DNA from: Microcaldota archaeon
GTDB taxonomy: Archaea > Micrarchaeota > Micrarchaeia > Micrarchaeales > Micrarchaeaceae
Assembly: GCA_021851535.1 (NCBI GenBank)
Contig: JAJZDT010000148.1
Span: 1-5,340 of the forward strand
Direction of reading: 5' to 3'
Length of the DNA stretch: 5,340 nt
Shown: in pieces, positions 1 through 3,888 of the stretch
Layout of the letters: the number at the start of each line of letters is the position of its first letter
Position numbering within the stretch: the first letter of the stretch is position 1
Translations under genes and position numbers: made by a program
Notes under the pieces: generated by a model
Seen by the model: only the letters and a program-made list of their open reading frames with translations
What the model was told of the DNA's origin: nothing
Databases searched by the model: none

Positions 1-31
1 ATTTTTTTCGTTTGCCACGTTTATACACCAA
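1..31 (-). CDS. 5' end of an unidentified gene running off the left edge
   Basis: Only the first ten codons are visible. Reading leftwards, TTG (31-29) is followed by GTG and then codons giving VYKRGKRKK, a strongly basic N-terminus open to the window edge. A clear Shine-Dalgarno element, GAGGAG, lies at 42-37 on this strand. If GAGGAGA is aligned with GAGGTGA, four bases separate it from the TTG, the same spacing as in the PRC-barrel and KH genes here. GTG at 28 is the other possible start. A TATA box at 103-110 on the same strand could drive it. The basic start could suit a ribosomal or nucleic-acid-binding protein, but nothing in ten codons identifies the product. That a gene starts here is inferred from the SD, start codon and promoter together. 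Confidence 0.5.
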   Translation of the reverse strand, partial: MVYKRGKRKK

Positions 32-36
32 TTTTT

Positions 37-42
37 CTCCTC
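37..42 (-). promoter_or_regulatory. Shine-Dalgarno site of the left-edge gene
   Basis: GAGGAG on the minus strand resembles the archaeal SD core GGAGGTGA. It lies five bases before TTG 31 and eight before GTG 28, and is the main evidence that translation starts here. Confidence 0.55.
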
Positions 43-102
43 AAAATAGGATAAAGCTTTTAAAGGTTTCTATAACTAGTAATCTAATAGTGAATAAATA
101 TA

Positions 103-110
103 TATTTAAA
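103..110 (-). promoter_or_regulatory. TATA box for the left-edge gene
   Basis: Minus-strand TTTAAATA, preceded by purine-rich GAAAGG that could serve as a BRE. Typical archaeal spacing would put the transcription start near position 80, giving a leader of about 50 bases that includes the GAGGAG site. A second TATA-like CTTTAAAA at 58-65 (minus) would place the start too close to the SD, so it is less likely. Confidence 0.45.
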
Positions 111-171
111 CCTTTCGGTGTTTTTAGTAAATATTTAACTCACAATCTGATTTAAAATTTTTATATTTCGA

Positions 172-185
172 TATATATTTATATT
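172..185 (+). promoter_or_regulatory. TATA region for the small membrane protein gene
   Basis: An AT-only run (TATATATTTATATT) is centred about 25-30 bases before the ATG at 206. No SD sequence precedes that ATG, so this spacing fits a leaderless or nearly leaderless transcript, common in archaea. The whole neighbourhood is AT-rich, which limits how specific the call can be. Confidence 0.4.
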
Positions 186-205
186 TGGAAAAATAAAATT
201 GGTAT

Positions 206-505
206 ATGACAAATTTAACAAAGACTGCCGAAAAGGAGGAGAGTAATCTTTCAATTATGTTAAGGCGCGGTGTTATTATTGGAGTTATTGCTGCAGGAGC
301 AATTATTGCCACCCCGCCGGATAACACTACCACTAATAGTAAACATAATACAACAGCAAATAATAAAATTGCAATAGCGCAGGTAAATAAAAATGAGACG
401 TTGGGCAGCAGTTTTGATGAGATTGTCGTACTTGGGCTCATAACTACAGGTATTACCATCGGATTGGCGGTATTAGGTAGAAAATTGGACAAAATGGATG
501 ATTAA
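206..505 (+). CDS. small two-segment membrane protein, function unknown
   Basis: The protein has 99 residues and I do not recognise its family. Residues 1-21 are polar, ending in RR. A hydrophobic segment (about 22-36, rich in I, V, A, G) is followed by PP, then a 30-residue Asn/Thr-rich stretch. A second hydrophobic segment (about 73-91) precedes a charged tail, RKLDKMDD. The middle region carries three N-glycosylation sequons (N40-T-T, N48-T-T, N63-E-T), which suggests it faces outside; topology would then be a hairpin with both ends in the cytoplasm. If translation instead began at M18, residues 18-35 could be a cleavable signal peptide. ATG 206 was chosen because a TATA region sits at leaderless distance. 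The opposite strand is also open here, but its product looks like the mirror of these hydrophobic codons. It is probably transcribed alone; orphan small secreted or membrane proteins like this are common in archaea. Confidence 0.6.
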   Translation: MTNLTKTAEKEESNLSIMLRRGVIIGVIAAGAIIATPPDNTTTNSKHNTTANNKIAIAQVNKNETLGSSFDEIVVLGLITTGITIGLAVLGRKLDKMDD

Positions 506-519
506 AAATAGATTGTTTA

Positions 520-557
520 TAATAGACGCTTATATATGACAAATTAACGTCTCATTA
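520..557 (+). other. imperfect inverted repeat after the small membrane gene
   Basis: TAATAGACG (520-528) can pair with CGTCTCATTA (548-557), leaving one bulged C and a 19-base loop. It begins 15 bases after the stop codon of the membrane protein gene. No T-run follows immediately, so it is a poor intrinsic terminator; it could stabilise the mRNA 3' end or be accidental. Confidence 0.3.
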
Positions 558-598
558 TCAATTCCGCTAATATCAAATTCACATATATTATTGCATAG

Positions 599-607
599 TT
601 TTAAATA
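599..607 (+). promoter_or_regulatory. TATA box for the PRC-barrel gene
   Basis: TTTTAAATA matches the archaeal TATA consensus well. Usual spacing puts the transcription start near 628-630, leaving a very short leader that still contains the GAGGCGAT SD-like site. This makes the PRC-barrel gene its own transcription unit. Confidence 0.5.
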
Positions 608-629
608 TATTACATTTTTATAGAGTAGT

Positions 630-637
630 GAGGCGAT
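630..637 (+). promoter_or_regulatory. Shine-Dalgarno site of the PRC-barrel gene
   Basis: GAGGCGAT differs at one position from GAGGTGAT, the complement of the archaeal 16S 3' end, and ends three bases before ATG 641. It fixes the start codon of the PRC-barrel gene. Confidence 0.6.
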
Positions 638-640
638 GAA

Positions 641-925
641 ATGCGTGTATCTGAAATATATAATAAGGATGTGTATAGTGACTCTGGTCAATATCTTGGC
701 GAAGTTCGTGAAATGATAATAGATCTAGAGCGCGGCGAAGTGAGCAGAATACTTATGGAGGAACCTAGAAGTTCATCTAATGATGATCTAAAGAAGATAT
801 TGCAAAAGAAGAGCGTTTTATATAAAAGCATAAAAAATGTTGGTGATGTTGTACTTGTTTCTGATATGGGTCAGAAGAGTGCAGAGGTATCCAATGCGGA
901 GACTACAGATCTTCTAAGCAGATAG
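641..925 (+). CDS. archaeal PRC-barrel domain protein (CdpB-like)
   Basis: A 94-residue single-domain protein. Residues 1-39 show the typical opening of archaeal PRC-barrels: MRVSEIYNKDVYSDSGQYLGE, then beta-strand-like VREMIIDLERGEVSRILM, corresponding to the usual 'G..lG.V.d...d...G.v..l'. Residues about 53-74 (LQKKSVLYKSIKNVGDVVLV) match the conserved second half, where 'IPY..V..VGDivlV' is common. A serine/asparagine-rich loop (about 44-48) links the halves, and a polar tail ends the protein. Archaeal stand-alone PRC-barrel proteins of this size include the CdpB proteins, which act with SepF and FtsZ in haloarchaeal division; other members are uncharacterised. Membership of the PRC-barrel fold is well supported by sequence; a division role is inference, as no ftsZ or sepF lies in this window. 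It has its own TATA box and SD and converges on lysS. Confidence 0.8.
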   Translation: MRVSEIYNKDVYSDSGQYLGEVREMIIDLERGEVSRILMEEPRSSSNDDLKKILQKKSVLYKSIKNVGDVVLVSDMGQKSAEVSNAETTDLLSR

Positions 926-970
926 TTCCTTTTTTGGAATTATCTATCTATTTTTATTTTCAAATTTTTA
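926..970 (+). terminator. oligo-T terminator region of the PRC-barrel gene
   Basis: Directly after the TAG stop there is a small stem with a T6 loop (TTCC at 926-929, GGAA at 936-939), followed by T-rich stretches at 951-955, 957-960 and 965-969. Archaeal RNA polymerase stops at runs of T without needing a hairpin, so this series is a plausible terminator for the plus-strand gene. The other strand is A-rich here, so it would not stop lysS transcription. Confidence 0.5.
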
Positions 971-974
971 CTGT

Positions 975-2447
975 TTACTGATTTGACTTATTATCCTTTT
1001 GTTTTTGATTGCTAGAATGTCTTTTTTCCATCGGAAACATTATTACCTCTTTTATAGAACTCTGATTAGTTAATATCATCGTTAATCTATCTATGCCTAT
1101 ACCTATACCACCCGTTGGAGGCATTCCATACTCCATAGCTTCAACAAACTCGTTATCTAACGGTTCAGCTTCTTTATCGCCCAATGCAGCCTTCTCTTCC
1201 TCCATTCTAAAATTCTCTCTTTGTATTATAGGGTTATTTAATTCTGAATACGCATTTGATAGTTCTATACCGCAAATGTATAATTCAAAACGCTCTGTTA
1301 GCGTAGAATTACCTCTTTTAGGCCGAGTTAGAGGGGATGTTTCCCTTGGAAAATCTATTGCAAATGTAGGCTGTATCAGATTTGGCTGCACTAAGTTGCT
1401 AAATAATTTATCATATGCATGTGCACGCGTTCTCTTTCCTTTATCAAACCGCACGCCATGTTGCTCTGCAATGGCAAAAAGCTCGTCATCTGTTAATTTC
1501 ATGACATCCTTTCCTATGTGCTTACTTATTTCATCAGCATAACTTACCCGCGCAAAAGGAATTTTAAAACTTATTTTTTTACCCTGATATTCAAACTCTT
1601 CTCCACCAAATAGATGCTTTGCAATTTTATTAAACATATTTTCATTTAATGACATCATATCATTATAATCTGCGTATGCCATATATGCTTCAAGCATAGT
1701 AAATTCTGGGCTATGTGTCGTATCAAGATCCTCATTTCTAAATGCTTTATAAATTTCATATATGCGCTCATACCCACCGATTATAAGTCTCTTTAAATAT
1801 AATTCATTTGATATTCTTAAATAATCCTCCTCGTTTAAAGTATTGACAAACACCCTAAAAGGCTCCGAATCTGCACCGCCATATAATGGTTGTATCACCG
1901 GCGTTTCGAATTCTGTATATTTGTGCGATTCTAAAAATTCTCTAATCAATTTGATTATAAGAGAGCGTTTTATAAATATCTCACGCACCTGTGGATTTAC
2001 TATTAGATCTAGATACCTCTTTCTATATCTAGATTCTACATCCATAAGACCCTTCCATTTATCAGGTAGATTTTTTATGGCTTTTGAGAGCTGATTAAAT
2101 GTATCGACGTTTATACTTATCTCTCCAGGTTTTGTCTTAAATATTATACCTTCAACGCCAATTATATCGCCAGCATTTAGACTCTTTGCACTTTTGAATA
2201 GTTCCTCGCCCATTTTATTATAATCAAAATAACATTGCATCTTACCATACTGATCTAATATATCTACAAACAGCAATTTTCCTGCTTTTCTTACAGCCAT
2301 TACTCTGCCCGCCATCGAAACGTTTTTACCCTCATATTTATTATAATCAGATATTATATCGACGCTCTTATTACTAACCTTGTAGGTATACGGCAAATTT
2401 GATATAAACGACGATAATTCACTGTCGCTGCTAGTTATATTAGACAT
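975..2447 (-). CDS. lysS: class II lysyl-tRNA synthetase
   Basis: Cytoplasmic enzyme that charges tRNA-Lys with lysine through a lysyl-adenylate. The 490-residue length is normal for the class II family. After a short N-terminal extension, residues about 40-120 form the anticodon-binding OB fold (VSMAGRVMAVRKAGKLLFVDI). The class II catalytic core follows: motif 1 around 160-183, ending in P183; motif 2 around 228-253 with FRNED (236-240) and the THSPEFT stretch; the GIELSNAYSELN region that recognises lysine; and motif 3, EYGMPPTGG through GIGIGIDRL (447-455). The C-terminus is a short polar, low-complexity tail rich in N, K and Q. ATG 2447 gives a standard N-terminus; no SD is visible, so a short or leaderless transcript is likely. 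It is separated from the upstream regulator by a terminator, so probably monocistronic. No key motif is missing. Confidence 0.96.
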   Translation of the reverse strand: MSNITSSDSELSSFISNLPYTYKVSNKSVDIISDYNKYEGKNVSMAGRVMAVRKAGKLLFVDILDQYGKMQCYFDYNKMGEELFKSAKSLNAGDIIGVEGIIFKTKPGEISINVDTFNQLSKAIKNLPDKWKGLMDVESRYRKRYLDLIVNPQVREIFIKRSLIIKLIREFLESHKYTEFETPVIQPLYGGADSEPFRVFVNTLNEEDYLRISNELYLKRLIIGGYERIYEIYKAFRNEDLDTTHSPEFTMLEAYMAYADYNDMMSLNENMFNKIAKHLFGGEEFEYQGKKISFKIPFARVSYADEISKHIGKDVMKLTDDELFAIAEQHGVRFDKGKRTRAHAYDKLFSNLVQPNLIQPTFAIDFPRETSPLTRPKRGNSTLTERFELYICGIELSNAYSELNNPIIQRENFRMEEEKAALGDKEAEPLDNEFVEAMEYGMPPTGGIGIGIDRLTMILTNQSSIKEVIMFPMEKRHSSNQKQKDNKSNQ

Positions 2448-2477
2448 TTAATCAACAGTATCTTTTGCCAGAAAACC

Positions 2478-2485
2478 TATTTATT
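2478..2485 (-). promoter_or_regulatory. possible TATA box of lysS
   Basis: Minus-strand AATAAATA is centred about 34 bases before the lysS ATG, predicting a transcription start near 2455 and a leader of under ten bases. This agrees with the absence of an SD. The match to TTTAAATA is only partial. It lies just downstream of the regulator's terminator. Confidence 0.35.
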
Positions 2486-2496
2486 GATAGTGTATT

Positions 2497-2548
2497 AAAA
2501 AAAGATGAATTAGGGGAGGGCCCTTTCAGGCCCAAACCCATCTAATTC
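2497..2548 (-). terminator. hairpin plus T7 terminator between the regulator and lysS
   Basis: On the minus strand an interrupted stem is followed immediately by ATC and seven T residues (2503-2497). Pairing is GAATTAG 2507-2513 with CTAATTC 2542-2548, GGG 2514-2516 with CCC 2537-2539, and GGGCC 2518-2522 with GGCCC 2529-2533, around a six-base loop. The outer stem includes the regulator's stop codon (2544-2542). The form is that of a bacterial-style intrinsic terminator; in archaea the T-run alone could suffice. It should separate transcription of the regulator from lysS. Confidence 0.6.
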
Positions 2549-3093
2549 GGGGGGTATATAATTAGCGTATTAGTCGCCTTGCCAGCATCAAATTTGTAAT
2601 AGACCTTATGGCCCAATTGATACCTTTGTAATACACCACGTTTATATAAACTATTTAAGCGTGCACATGCGGCATTTCTTCCTTTGTAATTCATATGCAG
2701 CTTTATATCGTCAGCGCATGCCATTCCCTTTACCTGGATATATTCTATTATTTTCGCATCATGCCCAGATATTGGGAGCTCTGTAACCTGCTCCTTTATA
2801 TCATGGGTACCTTTTACAGTTCCCTCTTGAAGTTCGGTCGCCTCGCCAGATTGGTCACTTTTCAGCTCATTTGTAAGCTGAGTTAGTGTATCTGATATTC
2901 CCTTCATGAGCATAGTCGTTTTCTTATTCTCATCCATCATGAACTTTATTAATGCAAGCATATTGGAATTGGTATCCTCCGCAGCATGCTTCTCTTTTAA
3001 TAATTCTATATTATCAACATTTTTTGAGGCAATCTTCTCTAACTCCATCTTTATTTCGTAGAGCTCCTTTTCCAATATTTTTTTTGTTGCCAT
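2542..3093 (-). CDS. coiled-coil and winged-helix DNA-binding protein
   Basis: A 183-residue soluble protein, family not recognised. Residues about 1-80 are charged and helical with heptad-like leucines and isoleucines (KKILEKELYEIKMELEKI; later LALIKFMMDENKK and ISDTLTQLTNEL), suggesting a dimerising coiled coil. A polar linker (about 80-108) leads to a C-terminal winged helix (about 111-170): helix DAKIIEYIQVKG, helix ADDIKLHM, recognition helix rich in R, N and A followed by LYKRG, then the wing VLQRYQLGHKVYYKFD. That pattern is typical of archaeal transcription regulators, so a dimeric DNA-binding role is inferred. I chose ATG 3093 (MATKK); an in-frame ATG at 3111 would add the hydrophobic MIWVVL and lacks an SD. 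A TATA-like element sits at near-leaderless distance from 3093. The cluster of GAATCAT half-sites just upstream suggests autoregulation. A structural chromatin role is also possible. Confidence 0.7.
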   Translation of the reverse strand: MATKKILEKELYEIKMELEKIASKNVDNIELLKEKHAAEDTNSNMLALIKFMMDENKKTTMLMKGISDTLTQLTNELKSDQSGEATELQEGTVKGTHDIKEQVTELPISGHDAKIIEYIQVKGMACADDIKLHMNYKGRNAACARLNSLYKRGVLQRYQLGHKVYYKFDAGKATNTLIIYPPN

Positions 3094-3111
3094 CAAAACA
3101 ACCCAAATCAT

Positions 3112-3119
3112 TTATTTAT
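3112..3119 (-). promoter_or_regulatory. proximal TATA-like element of the winged-helix gene
   Basis: Minus-strand ATAAATAA is centred about 22 bases before ATG 3093, which would allow a leaderless transcript starting at that codon. Neither this ATG nor the one at 3111 has an SD. It competes with a better-matching TATA box at 3187-3194, and the sequence cannot say which is used. Confidence 0.35.
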
Positions 3120-3130
3120 CATGTCTTGTT

Positions 3131-3166
3131 CATGATTCGTCTTTTAATGAATCATGATTGAATCAT
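3131..3166. promoter_or_regulatory. cluster of GAATCAT half-sites, probable operator
   Basis: Three copies of one 7-8 base element occur in 36 bp: CATGATTC at 3131-3138, its inverse GAATCATG at 3149-3156, and GAATCAT at 3160-3166. The first two form a perfect 8-bp inverted repeat with a 10-base spacer. The second and third are direct repeats 11 bp apart, about one helical turn. The cluster lies between the two candidate TATA boxes of the winged-helix gene. A dimeric regulator binding here could control its own gene. In RNA the inverted repeat could also form a leader hairpin. Confidence 0.55.
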
Positions 3167-3186
3167 AAATATTATAATAAGATAGC

Positions 3187-3194
3187 TATTTAAA
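3187..3194 (-). promoter_or_regulatory. distal TATA box of the winged-helix gene
   Basis: Minus-strand TTTAAATA is an exact match to the common archaeal TATA sequence, identical to the box of the KH gene. Usual spacing puts the start near 3164, inside the GAATCAT cluster, so a protein bound there would block initiation. The leader to ATG 3093 would be about 70 bases. Confidence 0.4.
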
Positions 3195-3231
3195 GCTTTT
3201 GATTTTACGATATAGTATATAGGGATTAGTG

Positions 3232-3243
3232 GAATTGCAATTC
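3232..3243. repeat. perfect 12-bp palindrome GAATTGCAATTC
   Basis: A self-complementary 12-mer with no spacer lies about 19 bases upstream of the KH gene TATA box, where operators or activator sites are often found. It differs in sequence from the GAATCAT cluster, so would imply a second factor if functional. Confidence 0.4.
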
Positions 3244-3261
3244 ATTTAATTTAAAAATACT

Positions 3262-3269
3262 TTTAAATA
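3262..3269 (+). promoter_or_regulatory. TATA box of the KH-top6B transcription unit
   Basis: TTTAAATA preceded by A-rich AAAAATAC. Usual spacing predicts transcription from about 3292, with a leader of some 40 bases containing the GTGA SD-like element before ATG 3332. It probably serves both the KH gene and top6B. Confidence 0.5.
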
Positions 3270-3331
3270 GATATTAATCTATATGAACTAATTTAAAGTT
3301 AAACATCTAACAGATATTAGAAAGTGAAAAT

Positions 3332-3859
3332 ATGCAAGAAGTATACATTAATGCGCAGCGTATAAAAAGAATGCGTGAAATGCCCGAGATAATAAGCACA
3401 ATAGAGAAGCGTACAAAATCTAAAATAGAAATTAGTCCAACTAAAGATTTTGTTACTATTGAGTCTGATGATGCAATTATGGAATTTTCCGCAGCCAATA
3501 TAGTTACGGCTTTTGGTAGAGGTTTTGATGTCCAAATCGCTCTTCTACTGCTCAGTGATGATTATTATTTTTCGTATATAGATTTAAGACAGATATTTGG
3601 CAATAGCGCTAGATTACAACAGATAAAATCTAGAGTCATAGGAGAAAACGGACGTACAAAATTATATATTGAAAGCGTTAGTGGAGCGCATTTAAGCATA
3701 TATGGACACACTATAGGTTTTATAGGTATGATAGATCAGATAAATGAGGCTGAAACAGCTGTAAGGACATTAGTTGAGGGAGGAAGTCACAAACTTGCAT
3801 ACCAGAGAATGGAGGCTAGCCACAGAAAGCACAAAGATTATACACACATATTCAAATAG
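3332..3859 (+). CDS. Dim2/Pno1-like KH domain RNA-binding protein
   Basis: A 175-residue protein of the archaeal Dim2 (Pno1/Krr1-related) family, which has two KH domains. Archaeal and eukaryotic relatives bind 16S/18S rRNA near its 3' end and help small-subunit maturation. Residues about 3-58 correspond to KH1, followed by the family signature AFGRGF (60-65) and LLLLSDDYYFSYIDLR (71-86). KH2 spans about 95-155 with an intact GXXG loop, G104-E-N-G107, followed by RTKLYIESVSGAHLSIYGHTIGFIG. KH1 is unusual: where relatives have a GXXG loop, this protein has EMPE (16-19), so KH1 has probably lost the RNA backbone contact while keeping the fold. GAAAGTGA (3320-3327) supplies an SD-like GTGA four bases before ATG 3332. 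The gene directly precedes top6B, a frequent archaeal neighbourhood. Confidence 0.88.
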   Translation: MQEVYINAQRIKRMREMPEIISTIEKRTKSKIEISPTKDFVTIESDDAIMEFSAANIVTAFGRGFDVQIALLLLSDDYYFSYIDLRQIFGNSARLQQIKSRVIGENGRTKLYIESVSGAHLSIYGHTIGFIGMIDQINEAETAVRTLVEGGSHKLAYQRMEASHRKHKDYTHIFK

Positions 3860-3873
3860 TTTCTTTTTGATAT

Positions 3874-3881
3874 GAAGTGAT
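3874..3881 (+). promoter_or_regulatory. Shine-Dalgarno site of top6B, favouring the TTG start
   Basis: GAAGTGAT matches GAGGTGAT at seven of eight positions. It ends seven bases before TTG 3889 but sixteen before ATG 3898, too far for normal SD action, so it points to the TTG as start. It overlaps a two-codon ATG-AAG-TGA reading frame of no evident importance. Confidence 0.5.
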
Positions 3882-3888
3882 ATTTTAG

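Noticed and set aside
235..240. GGAGGA as an SD for an internal start at ATG 257
   Set aside because: The gap to the ATG is about sixteen bases, too long. The bases are simply Lys-Glu-Glu codons of the longer frame, though a start at 257 cannot be fully excluded.
124..492. Minus-strand open frame of 122 codons opposite the small membrane protein gene
   Set aside because: Its hydrophobic run mirrors the membrane codons of the plus-strand gene. It has no SD, and the plus-strand frame shows a more natural protein layout with charged ends and sequons.
1093..1542. Plus-strand open frame of 149 codons inside lysS
   Set aside because: It lies antisense to the conserved catalytic core of lysyl-tRNA synthetase, and its product has no recognisable domain.
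1843..2094. Plus-strand open frame of 83 codons inside lysS
   Set aside because: Antisense to the motif 1 region of lysS, with no promoter, SD or recognisable product.
2695..3161. Two plus-strand open frames (2695-2886 and 2952-3161) opposite the winged-helix gene
   Set aside because: Composition is that of antisense shadows, and the minus-strand frame has a coherent coiled-coil plus winged-helix structure.
3167..3331. Possible small RNA gene between the winged-helix and KH genes
   Set aside because: No C/D or H/ACA boxes, tRNA-like T-loop or convincing terminator was visible; the stretch is explained by divergent promoters and operator-like repeats.
3307..3535. Two minus-strand open frames at the start of the KH gene
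   Set aside because: They overlap conserved KH codons, and their cysteine- and phenylalanine-rich products look like shadows.
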